Part shown: in pieces, positions 1 to 7,207 of the stretch
Layout: every line of letters starts with the position of its first letter
Position numbering within the stretch: position 1 is the first letter of the stretch
Assembly (NCBI RefSeq): GCF_000337375.1
Contig: NZ_AOJG01000008.1
Coordinates: 1-42,227 of the forward strand
Reading direction: 5' to 3'
Source of the DNA: Halorubrum lipolyticum DSM 21995
Lineage (GTDB): Archaea > Halobacteriota > Halobacteria > Halobacteriales > Haloferacaceae
DNA: 42,227 nt
Translations under genes and position numbers: made by a program
Notes under the pieces: generated by a model
The model's input: the letters and a program-made list of their open reading frames with translations, nothing else
What the model was told of the DNA's origin: nothing
The model's database searches: none

Positions 1-165
1 CGGAAGCACCGCAATGAAGGAGCGAACGAAGTGAGCGACCGAGTGAGGAGCGCAGCGAGCGTGCGCCCGCCTCGTCGGCTGGGGCTTTGGAGGTCTTTAC
101 CGTAGAGTCGCCGATCGGTTATAAACAGCCGACAGCAACTCCACTCGATCGCTTATAAAGGACTT
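1..165 (-). ncRNA. Left copy of a dispersed noncoding element, candidate small RNA with its own promoter
   Basis: Read on the minus strand, this stretch matches the plus strand at about 33510-33680. A 42-base block is identical (33-74 here, 33609-33650 there), and similarity continues outward on both sides. Two TATA-like boxes near 118-124 and 151-158 point leftwards, so a transcript could start near base 92 and run off the window. The element lies directly downstream of the bactofilin gene in the same orientation, just as the other copy lies downstream of glutamate dehydrogenase. Nothing here looks coding. That it is an RNA gene rather than a REP-like repeat is inference. Confidence 0.5.
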
Positions 166-168
166 CAG

Positions 169-1551
169 CTACGTCGCTTCAGCGTCGGCGTCGAGTTCCT
201 CGGGATCTGGCTCATCCGTATCTGAACCCTTCGCTGCCGAGTCCTCGGCGGCGGACTCGTCGTCAGCACTCTCACCGTCGGACTCGGCGTCGTCGGGTGC
301 GTCGTCCCCGTCGGCCGCGTCGGCCGCGTCGTCTCCGTCTGCTTCGGTCACCGTTTCCGAGTCCGCCCGTTCGTCGTCCGCCGCTTCTGAGTCCGACGTA
401 TCGCCGTCCGTGGGGTCGTCGCCGTCAGACGCTTCGTCCTCGTCGGACAGTTCGTCTGCGTCCATCTCGCCTCCGTTTTCGTCCTCGTCCCTGCTTTCGT
501 CCTCGCCTCCGTTTTCGTCCTCGTCCCTGCTTTCGTCCTCGTCCCTGCTTTCGTCCTCGTCCCTGCTTTCGTCCTCGTCCCTGCTTTCGTCCTCGCCTCC
601 GTTTTCGTCCTCGCCTCCGTTTTCGTCCTCGCCTCCGCTTTCGTCCTCGCCTCCGCTTTCGTCGACGGCATCGCTCTCGGCCTCGCTTTCCCCCTCTTCA
701 CCTTCGTCGTCGCCCGTCTCCTGAACGAGCTTCATCTCGCCGCGGGCGCGGAGGGTCCCGTCGATCTCGGCGCCGTCGTGAACGACGAGGTCGCCGGCGG
801 AGACGTCGCCGAGGACCCGCGCACCGGCCTCGACGGTGACGGTTCCGCCCCGGGTGGTGACGTCGCCGTGGATCGTCGTGTCCGCGCCGACCGTGATTTC
901 CTCGCGGGCGCGGAGGGAGCCGAACACCTCGTTGCGCTCGCCGACGCGGATCGACTCCGCGCGGAGGTTACCGTGGAGCCGGCAGTCGTCCCCGACGGTC
1001 GCGGGCGTCGAGACGCGCCACGCGTCGTCGGAGATCTCGGCACCGCGCGGGATCAGGAGGGGATCGCGCACCTCCTCGCCGTCGGCGAGCGCCTCCGCGA
1101 GGTCGTCGGCCGCGTCGGTCTCGCCGAGCCGCAGGAGCTGGGAGAGGACGATGAAGTAGAAGACGAGGGTGGGGACGGGGTTCCGGATGACGATCCAGCC
1201 GTTCGCCTCGAACCCCTCCTCGATCGTCACGTCGTCGCCGATGTCGAGATCGCCGGAGACCATCAGTCGGCCGGTGACCGTGACTCGCTCGCCGAGGTAC
1301 GCGTCCTCGCCGACGAGGACGTTGCCGTCGACGGAGCACCACGTGTCGAGCCGGCAGTCGCCCTCGGCCTCGATGTCGTTCTCGACGCTCACGCGCTCGC
1401 CCAGCGCGACGTTGCGGCCGCGGAGCCCGAACTCCACGGTCGACTGCCCGCCGACGAGCACGTCGCCGTCGGTGACGAGGTCGTGCTCTTCGACGGTCGT
1501 CCCGGACGGGACGGCGAGCTCATCTATCGGACCGCCTCCCCTCAGCGACAC
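169..1551 (-). CDS. Bactofilin-like polymer-forming protein with acidic repeat tail
   Basis: Encodes 460 residues. Residues 1-120 and about 170-275 are short beta-helix-like turns (repeats of the kind G-x-V-x-V-G-x-x-x), as in bactofilins and other polymer-forming cytoskeletal proteins. A hydrophobic segment at about 127-142 splits the two halves and may contact the membrane. The last 180 residues are almost only D, E, S and G and include eleven tandem hexapeptides (DESGGE, DENGGE or DESRDE). The start is GTG at 1551: a TATA box at 1573-1582 sits about 26 bases upstream, which fits a leaderless mRNA. Role in cell shape or envelope scaffolding is inferred from the family. The acidic tail is unusual in length. 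Confidence 0.75.
   Translation of the reverse strand: MSLRGGGPIDELAVPSGTTVEEHDLVTDGDVLVGGQSTVEFGLRGRNVALGERVSVENDIEAEGDCRLDTWCSVDGNVLVGEDAYLGERVTVTGRLMVSGDLDIGDDVTIEEGFEANGWIVIRNPVPTLVFYFIVLSQLLRLGETDAADDLAEALADGEEVRDPLLIPRGAEISDDAWRVSTPATVGDDCRLHGNLRAESIRVGERNEVFGSLRAREEITVGADTTIHGDVTTRGGTVTVEAGARVLGDVSAGDLVVHDGAEIDGTLRARGEMKLVQETGDDEGEEGESEAESDAVDESGGEDESGGEDENGGEDENGGEDESRDEDESRDEDESRDEDESRDEDENGGEDESRDEDENGGEMDADELSDEDEASDGDDPTDGDTSDSEAADDERADSETVTEADGDDAADAADGDDAPDDAESDGESADDESAAEDSAAKGSDTDEPDPEELDADAEAT
466..663 (-). repeat. Eleven 18-base tandem repeats inside the bactofilin gene
   Basis: Exactly eleven in-frame 18-base units encode DESGGE x2, DENGGE x2, DESRDE x4, DENGGE, DESRDE, DENGGE. 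Each unit is one of three variants that differ at codons 3-5, so the array looks like recent unit duplication plus exchange between variants. Copy number probably differs between strains. Confidence 0.9.
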
Positions 1552-1572
1552 ACCGGGAGAACTCCCTCCGCC

Positions 1573-1582
1573 CGTATAAACC
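1573..1582 (-). promoter_or_regulatory. TATA box of the bactofilin gene
   Basis: The minus strand reads gtttatacgg, centred about 26 bases upstream of the GTG at 1551. This spacing supports leaderless transcription and the chosen start. Confidence 0.6.
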
Positions 1583-1705
1583 GTGTGGGGTCGTCCGACG
1601 CTCGTCGGACGGGTGCGGGGCGATCGTTCACGGTCGCGCGTGCGGGCCGTTGCCGAACCGCGGCGGTGTCACTACCCTTTTCAAGCCGGCACTGAAGGTT
1701 CAGAC

Positions 1706-1888
1706 ATGGGATTCGGATCGTACGACGAGAGCGAGCAGAAGGACCAGGACGTGGACACCGACGACGACGGCGCCGTGAACGTCCACGAGAACGACCACGA
1801 CGGCGAGGTCTCTATCGAGGGCGGCGCGTCGACCGACGACCTCGTCGGGCGGCTCTCGGAGATGAAAGACGACGAAGACGACGAGTAG
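1706..1888 (+). CDS. Small acidic protein, DUF5786 type
   Basis: A 60-residue, strongly acidic protein with no catalytic motif. The pattern MGFGSYDESEQ, a central D/E-rich stretch and a C-terminal LVGRLSEMKDDEDDE match the haloarchaeal DUF5786 group as I remember it. The ATG at 1706 is preferred because a T-rich TATA-like element (1674-1685) lies 26 bases upstream; longer in-frame starts would sit upstream of that promoter. Function unknown. It is probably transcribed on its own: the next gene has its own TATA box. Confidence 0.75.
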   Translation: MGFGSYDESEQKDQDVDTDDDGAVNVHENDHDGEVSIEGGASTDDLVGRLSEMKDDEDDE

Positions 1889-1979
1889 CGCGCGCGGTCG
1901 ACGAGCGCGAAAGAGCGTTTTGCGGGTCGAGCGCGGCCGTGTCACGCCCCTTTTATCCGGTCGCGGCCTACCGCGTTCC

Positions 1980-2177
1980 ATGAGCACCGACCTGACGTTC
2001 ACCGACGACGGCGTCGACGTCGTCTACGAGGGCACCGAGTTCGAGCTCGAAAAGGACCTGATCGAGGAGGCGACCGGAAAGGGATACCGCGACGTCACCG
2101 ACCACGAGGTGTTACAGATCGTCGCCGAGGAGCCCGACCTCGACGGCGAGCCGGTCCGGATCGGCGACGTGTTGTAG
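1980..2177 (+). CDS. Small conserved haloarchaeal protein, DUF5800 type
   Basis: Encodes 65 residues beginning MSTDLTFTDDGVDVVYEG, followed by an acidic alpha/beta segment (ELEKDLIEEATGKGY, then HEVLQIVAEEPDL). It matches the DUF5800 group of short haloarchaeal proteins by my recollection of that family. A TATA box (ccttttatcc, 1948-1957) centred 26 bases before the ATG gives a leaderless start and rules out the longer reading from 1920. No function is known. Confidence 0.7.
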   Translation: MSTDLTFTDDGVDVVYEGTEFELEKDLIEEATGKGYRDVTDHEVLQIVAEEPDLDGEPVRIGDVL

Positions 2178-2229
2178 GCGTGATCCGCGGAGCGGTACGA
2201 TTTTACGCACCGATCGGTTTGACCGCTGT

Positions 2230-3432
2230 ATGATTGTTGGGGGCGTTCTCTCGACGCTCACGAGTTCGAAGCTCAGGATCGCGCTCGTCGGGCTGCTCGT
2301 CGTCGGGAGCGGCGTCGGCGGCGCGTTCGCGGTCGGGATACTCGGCGTGCCGGGCGTCGCCGCCGTGGACAACACGTTCGGCGACGCGACGAACGAGACC
2401 ACGGCTATCGAGACGGACCTGGTCGTTTCGAACCCGAACCCCGTCGGGATCGGCCTCGACGGCGTCTCGGTGAGCTACACGGTCTCGATGAACGACATCG
2501 AGATGGCGCAGGGCGGCCGGGAGGGCGTGCGGATCGACGCCGAGAACTCCACGCTCGAGCTGGAGACGCAGCTTCGGAACGACGGGATCCCGGCGTGGTG
2601 GGTGAGCCACGTCCGCAACGGCGAACGGACGACCCTCGACATCGACGCCACCGCGACCTCGGACCGGCTCGGCCGGGGCGTCGACTTCTCGCGCAGCCGC
2701 GAGATCCAGACGGACCTCCTCGGCGCGTTCAACTCCGACGAGACGCGGCCGGTGAACGCCGACAGCCCGCTGACGAGCGATCCCGTCCTCTACGTCAACG
2801 AGACGCGGAGCGAGTGGGGGACGTTCAGCGAGTCAGAGACGCCGATCGAGATGGCGTTCACCGTGTACAACCCGAACCTCGAGCCGTACGCGGTCACGGA
2901 GATCGGCTACGACATCACCATGAACGGGGTGGAGATGGGATCGGGCCAGACCGAGGAGGGGTACGTGATCCCCTCGCGCAGCACCGAGACGATCGAGTTC
3001 TCCACCGGACTCGAGAACCGCCGCCTCGATGACTGGTGGGTCACCCACCTCGACGAGGACGTTCGCGGGCACCAGGTGACGGGTCTTCGGATCGAGTTCT
3101 ACGCCGTGATCGAGTTCCCGACCGGCGAGGAGGCGACGATCCCGCTCGACGCGCTCACCTACGAGGAGACGATCGAGACGGACATCTTCGGCGAGGGCGA
3201 CGACGTGCGAGAGACGAACGAGAGCGGGTCGTCTGCGGACGAGTCCGGTCCCGGGGACGGCGGGAGCGAGACCGACGACACGGGCGATAGCGGGACTGAG
3301 ACCGACGACACGGGCGATAGCGGGACTGAGACCGACGACGGTGACGACGCCACGAAAAACGAGACCGACGACAGCAACGACGGCACGGAAAACGGGTCGG
3401 ACGATGACGACGACGGCGTGTTACCCCTGTAG
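2230..3432 (+). CDS. Membrane-anchored protein with two LEA14/WHy domains
   Basis: Encodes 400 residues. An N-terminal hydrophobic helix at about 15-45 anchors it. Two copies of an LEA14-type (water stress and hypersensitive response) domain follow: each starts with an NPNP or NPNL motif (about residues 68 and 214), continues as a beta-sandwich pattern, and ends with WWV(S/T)H. The last 75 residues are a disordered acidic tail containing the repeat ETDDTGDSGT. Haloarchaeal LEA-like proteins are usually annotated as stress or desiccation related; a protective role at the outer membrane face is inference. The TATA box at 2199-2208 is 26 bases before the ATG. It follows the DUF5800 gene by 52 bases but has its own promoter. 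Confidence 0.75.
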   Translation: MIVGGVLSTLTSSKLRIALVGLLVVGSGVGGAFAVGILGVPGVAAVDNTFGDATNETTAIETDLVVSNPNPVGIGLDGVSVSYTVSMNDIEMAQGGREGVRIDAENSTLELETQLRNDGIPAWWVSHVRNGERTTLDIDATATSDRLGRGVDFSRSREIQTDLLGAFNSDETRPVNADSPLTSDPVLYVNETRSEWGTFSESETPIEMAFTVYNPNLEPYAVTEIGYDITMNGVEMGSGQTEEGYVIPSRSTETIEFSTGLENRRLDDWWVTHLDEDVRGHQVTGLRIEFYAVIEFPTGEEATIPLDALTYEETIETDIFGEGDDVRETNESGSSADESGPGDGGSETDDTGDSGTETDDTGDSGTETDDGDDATKNETDDSNDGTENGSDDDDDGVLPL

Positions 3433-3507
3433 GGGGCGGAGGCCGCCGGCGCGGACGGTTCCGTCCGAGGGTGGCCCCGTCGCTCGGCGGAGATTTCGCG
3501 GTCGTCG

Positions 3508-3771
3508 CTACCGACCCGCGGTGTCCTCGCCCACGGCGTGGATATCGCGGACGGCTTGAGGCGGGTAGTAATCGAGGGCCGCCTCGTCGCGCTCCGCCGA
3601 CTGACCGCCGTTCGTTCGGGTGCATTTGATCCAGCCGCTGTCGAGTATCACCACTCTCGCGTATCGCTTCCGCTCCGAGTCCGCCGCTGTGCTCTCGGGC
3701 GACTCCCCGGGATCGATCTGGTCAGTGACCGTCACGGTAATACTCCCCTCCGACGGAACCTCGTGCGCCAT
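3508..3771 (-). CDS. Small hypothetical protein
   Basis: Encodes 87 residues. The N-terminal third (MAHEVPSEGSITVTVTDQI) reads like a short beta strand region. The middle (YARVVILDSGWIKCTRTNGG) and end (YYPPQAVRDIHAV) look like a compact alpha/beta fold. I do not recognise the family. The codon bias is GC-rich like the backbone, and the gene points back towards the LEA gene. It is the last backbone-like gene before the lower-GC accessory region. The start at 3771 has only a weak TATA-like element (actaaacg, near 3795) upstream. Confidence 0.5.
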   Translation of the reverse strand: MAHEVPSEGSITVTVTDQIDPGESPESTAADSERKRYARVVILDSGWIKCTRTNGGQSAERDEAALDYYPPQAVRDIHAVGEDTAGR

Positions 3772-4081
3772 ACCGTACGCTCGCGGTGCGTTCGTTTAGT
3801 TCGGTCGGCGCGCTCGGGTCGAACCCGACGCACGGGCGGAAACAGATTTTGAGGCGTGAGATTTCTCCGTGAACTCACAGCGGTCACGCCGCCGGTTGTG
3901 GGGGCACGCGACCGCGACGCAGGGTTGGGTCGATTGGTAGCCCCACGTCTGAAACGTGGATTCGGAAGGCCGGTCGAAACGTGTCGTGAACAGGGGAGCC
4001 CGCCCGTTCTCATCGCGCTTGTCGTAGTAGTTTCGCGTGTCGGTCACGGTACTCCGTTAACGACTCGTCGACTCTCATTGT
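3772..4081. other. Intergenic stretch with an IS200/IS605-like end hairpin
   Basis: No convincing gene in 310 bases. A perfect hairpin lies at 3943-3959 (stem ccacgt/acgtgg, loop ctgaa) followed by gattc. The TnpB element at 9.5 kb has an end of the same design, with tgaa in the loop and ggattc after the stem. This is probably a leftover insertion-element end and marks the left edge of the accessory region. Confidence 0.35.
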
Positions 4082-4795
4082 TCACATGAAAGGACGACTA
4101 TCAGCGAGCTCAAATAGCGGAACCACGTCGGAGACTGCGTACACTCGTAGCAGTTCCTCGAGCTCACTGCAACGCTTCTCATCGGCACTGTCGCCGTCAC
4201 ACCAGTCGAGATAGTGCTCGCCGAACTGTGCGACATCCGCGCCCGTAAGCAGTGGATCGCCTTTGTCCCGGTCGACACGGAAATCATCGGCATTGAGCCC
4301 GTGGGCGTACTCCTGCCATTCGGGTGTCTCTTGGGAGACACGCATGTGCGCGCAGGTGTCCTCGAGCGTGGTGTACCTACCAAACGCCTTCCAGGCGTCA
4401 TGCTTCAGGTCGTCGCTCGTTCCAGCCGAGAGTACCCGGTCGATGCGCTCCGCGAGTGTACCATCCGTACCTGCGTCTTCAGCAGCGATATGAGCGCGGC
4501 CCCGAAGGTGGGGGAAGTCGAACGCCTCACCGTTGTACGTCAGGTAAGTCTCGGCCTCAGCGTCCTCGAGACGGGTTACCGTCTCAGATAATAGCGCGAG
4601 TTCTGATTCGGGACCCCACCCATTTCGGAGCAACACCTCACTTTGGATCTCGGAACCAGGGCTCTGCTGTATTGCGAGAGCGACTGCGAGAAGCTCGAAA
4701 TCATGTGAATCTCGGAAGTCAGGCTTCTCCCAGTATTCGTGGTTCGGACTGACGGTTTCGATGTCGATCGCGAGACGTGTTACAGAATTTGTCAT
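4082..4795 (-). CDS. PolB-type 3'-5' exonuclease, stand-alone
   Basis: Encodes 237 residues with an RNase H-like DEDDy exonuclease signature. Exo I is DIET (D11, E13), Exo II is YNGEAFDFPHL (N88, F92, D93), and Exo III is YAVSD (Y219, D223, the Yx3D form). These are the metal-binding acidic residues of the B-family polymerase proofreading domain. No polymerase domain is present, so it belongs with the predicted free-standing PolB-like exonucleases. It should trim single-stranded or mismatched DNA ends; the biological substrate is unknown. It is divergent from the winged-helix gene at 4920, with 124 bases between them. It could serve repair or an element's own replication. Confidence 0.7.
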   Translation of the reverse strand: MTNSVTRLAIDIETVSPNHEYWEKPDFRDSHDFELLAVALAIQQSPGSEIQSEVLLRNGWGPESELALLSETVTRLEDAEAETYLTYNGEAFDFPHLRGRAHIAAEDAGTDGTLAERIDRVLSAGTSDDLKHDAWKAFGRYTTLEDTCAHMRVSQETPEWQEYAHGLNADDFRVDRDKGDPLLTGADVAQFGEHYLDWCDGDSADEKRCSELEELLRVYAVSDVVPLFELADSRPFM

Positions 4796-4919
4796 GGGAT
4801 CTTATCCATGATAACGTATTGACCATCTATAGTTCTTCCTTAATGTACTACAAGTGGTTATGAAGTGTTCAGAGATTCCTATTCGTTGAGAATATGACTC
4901 TACGAAGTACCTCTACTAT

Positions 4920-5180
4920 ATGCGCCTCCCAGCGGACTGGATGTCTTCAGCAGATGAGAGACTGCTCGAATTTCTTCGAGAAGAAGGACCTCATCCGCCC
5001 TCAAAAATACATGAAGATGATCGGTTACCATATAGCCGAAATCACATCAATAAACGGTGTAAGCTGCTGACAGAGCAGGGTCTGACAAAAAATCTCGGGA
5101 ACGGAGTATACGCAATAACGGACAAGGGGGTGGATTATCTGGACGGGGAAATCGATCTGAGAGAAGAGTCCACGTCGTAG
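4920..5180 (+). CDS. Winged-helix regulator, phiH1-repressor type
   Basis: Encodes 86 residues. An opening MRLPADWMSSADERLLEFL, a recognition region (PPSKIHEDDRLPYSRNHIN) and a wing ending in YAITDKGVDYL match the winged helix-turn-helix family that haloarchaeal genomes label phage phiH1 repressor-like or MarR-like. It likely binds DNA as a dimer and controls nearby genes, possibly the divergent exonuclease. It converges on the PH/coiled-coil gene with only 10 bases between stops. Such regulators are common in haloarchaeal proviruses and islands, in line with the context. Confidence 0.7.
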   Translation: MRLPADWMSSADERLLEFLREEGPHPPSKIHEDDRLPYSRNHINKRCKLLTEQGLTKNLGNGVYAITDKGVDYLDGEIDLREESTS

Positions 5181-5190
5181 TTTGTCACGG

Positions 5191-6402
5191 TTAGGAATCG
5201 ATGTACTCCCGGACAACCTCGGCTAACTCGTGAAGGTGAGGTAAGGTGTATGTCGCCGCTTCAAAGAAGTAGATGAATTCATCTCCGGCAAGAATCAACG
5301 CCGGGGAATTACTAGGTTCCTCCCAATGCTCCAAGGAACCCTGAGGGACACGACCTATCCTTGCAGTTTCGAGAACATCGTACGAGATCTCATCAACGTC
5401 ACCTGGTTCGCGTGAAAACAGTATCCGGGAAGGTGTTATCGCCGTCCAATTTTGATTAGTAGTCTGAGTCACTTCGGCTTCTCCTCCTGGGGAAAAGATT
5501 GCTGCACCACGTTGTCCACCGAATAAGATGAAATCAACCGACTCTCCCTCGAACAAGTGGTCAAATATTGGATCAAGTCGGTCCGGAGTAACAGACGTAC
5601 TTGATGACTTTTCGGCCAGTGTCTCCAACTGTACTTGCCGCTCACGCTTTTTGGCTTCCCGCTCACGCTTCTCGGATTCCCGGCGAAGTTTCTCCTCCTG
5701 CCATCGTTCTTCTCGTTCGCGTCGCTCCTCTTTTTCTCGTTGTAGACGCTTCTGTTGCCGCTCAGCTCTTTTCTTTATTTTCTGTTTTCGTACTCGCTCA
5801 GCGCTTTCCCAGAACGCCTCGTACTCCCACCGATCCTCCGAGAAGTGGGCCTTCATCAACTCACCCAACGAACGAACGTCCTTCAACGGAAGTGACGTCT
5901 CGTCAATGAAGGAGTAGCGCGCGGTTCCCTTTTGAAGGCGAAGTATCGGAGTGAACGTTGTTGTGATGCCAACACCCTCGGCTTTTTGCGGGTCCTGCTC
6001 GCCTGGCTTGAGTCCGAAATCATCGAGTTCATCGAACGCTAGTGAAACAGTCCAGTTTTCGGGCTTTCGCCCGACGAGAAGCAGGACCCGTCGGTCAGTG
6101 ATACACGCGAGCGAACGATAAGGCGGAGTCGGTGCAATCTCTTCAACTTCGTCTTGGTGCTCTACCTGTACCGGCTGTGTGCTCTCGAGGATGAAGTGTG
6201 GCTGTTCGTCCGAATCAAGATACGAAATAAGCGGACGCTGATGGATCCACCCGGTGTCCGACCGAAGGTGGCGACTCCGTCTCGTCTCTGTGAGAGCGTT
6301 TCGTGTGACAGAAACATGCTTGGCACTTTTAATTACTTCCTCGATCCGGCTTTCCGAGGGGAGCTCGTAGTTGTGCTGCTTTCGACGCCACGGGAACTCC
6401 AT
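5191..6402 (-). CDS. Protein with two PH-like domains flanking a charged coiled coil
   Basis: Encodes 403 residues. Residues about 25-190 and 290-400 each look like a PH-like beta barrel plus helix: the first contains ACITDRRVLLLVGRK, the second ITPSRILFSREPGD followed by YDVLETARIGRV. Between them, residues about 200-265 are an uninterrupted R/E/K-rich helix (RKQKIKKRAERQQKRLQR and onward), almost certainly a coiled coil. No membrane segment and no catalytic motif are seen. Related bacterial PH proteins bind membranes or other proteins; here a sensor or scaffold role is only a guess. The upstream neighbour is a helicase fragment and a GmrSD-like nuclease, so a role in defence is possible but unproven. 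Confidence 0.55.
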   Translation of the reverse strand: MEFPWRRKQHNYELPSESRIEEVIKSAKHVSVTRNALTETRRSRHLRSDTGWIHQRPLISYLDSDEQPHFILESTQPVQVEHQDEVEEIAPTPPYRSLACITDRRVLLLVGRKPENWTVSLAFDELDDFGLKPGEQDPQKAEGVGITTTFTPILRLQKGTARYSFIDETSLPLKDVRSLGELMKAHFSEDRWEYEAFWESAERVRKQKIKKRAERQQKRLQREKEERREREERWQEEKLRRESEKREREAKKRERQVQLETLAEKSSSTSVTPDRLDPIFDHLFEGESVDFILFGGQRGAAIFSPGGEAEVTQTTNQNWTAITPSRILFSREPGDVDEISYDVLETARIGRVPQGSLEHWEEPSNSPALILAGDEFIYFFEAATYTLPHLHELAEVVREYIDS

Positions 6403-6517
6403 GTCGGCTGGCTCTCACTCCAGAGGTGTAGCGGTTTCCCATTAGCAAATGCTGATCACCTAGCCGCGCTCCACCAACCAACAGATGACCTAGGCATGGC
6501 GGTGCCATCGCCGAGAA

Positions 6518-7111
6518 TTGCTGATTACTGTGAGTTCTATCGAGCTAAAAATCGTTGTACTGCCATTCGTCGATAGCCCTGGCGTGGCCTATAACTATCT
6601 CGTTCGTTTCGAGGACGGCACTGGTGACGTGATTCGAGAGGAGATAATCCCCGTCTTCGTCGATGCGATACATCACGATCCACAACAACGACTCGGAGAG
6701 CGTATCGTACGAGGAGATAGTATAAAAGGGTCACCGGACTCTGAGTCCGTTCGAGCGCTCCTCGAAAACCAAGAACAGCTACGGACTGCAGCAGACCGGT
6801 ACATCAGCCAGCGGGTCGAAGATCTCCGAGCCGAGCTGTCCGAGCGACGTCGAGAGGAGACACAGCGGGAACTCGACAACCTCGAAGCGTACGCAGAAGC
6901 CGAGCGTGAACGCATTGAACAGTTCATTGAGGATTACGAACGGAAGGCGGAGGCAGGATCGGATATGGACATCGCCATCCGCGGACAGCGTCAGCGCCTC
7001 AATAAGCTCGAAGAACGCATTGAGAAGCGGAGGAAGGAGCTCCGGCGGAAATCCCAAGTTATCTCGCTGGCTCCAGAAGTGGAAAATCTCTGCCTGACAC
7101 TTCCAGTGTGA
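6518..7111 (+). pseudogene. C-terminal remnant of a large SNF2-type helicase
   Basis: The open frame gives 197 residues. From about residue 23 (GVAYNYLVRFEDGTG) to the end it resembles the C-terminal tail of big haloarchaeal SF2/SNF2 helicases of defence islands: a small beta domain (IREEIIPVFVD), then a long charged helix (RELDNLEAYAEAERERIEQF), then RRKSQVISLAPEVENLC. No helicase motif is present and the first 20 residues look unrelated, so the bulk of the gene is gone. It lies 96 bases before the DUF262 gene in the same direction. The assignment rests on remembered family features, not on a search. It might instead be a small independent coiled-coil gene. Confidence 0.45.
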
Positions 7112-7177
7112 CCGCTTCGTCACTGGTGACGCCCCCAGAGTAGAGCCTCCATCGCGAATGGTCGTCTCCTTGCCAAT

Positions 7178-7186
7178 CTTTAGTAC
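7178..7186 (+). promoter_or_regulatory. TATA box of the DUF262 gene
   Basis: The sequence ctttagtac is centred 26 bases before the ATG at 7208, so the nuclease gene has its own promoter and a leaderless start. Confidence 0.5.
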
Positions 7187-7207
7187 AGTTGCCTATCAGA
7201 AACAATC

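Noticed and set aside
297-839. Long plus-strand frames rich in R, P and S opposite the bactofilin tail
   Set aside because: They are mirror readings of the 18-base repeat array and acidic codons; there is no start signal and no domain.
778-1695. A 305-residue plus-strand frame
   Set aside because: It lies entirely opposite the bactofilin gene, which has the promoter and family features; the product is a low-complexity shadow.
3826-3860. tRNA-like gggtcgaacccga
   Set aside because: A T-arm-like hairpin only; acceptor, D and anticodon arms are absent.
3796-4047. An 83-residue minus-strand frame starting MTDTRNYYDKRDENG
   Set aside because: It covers the hairpin and mixed-composition spacer; no family likeness, no TATA box and poor codon bias after residue 50.
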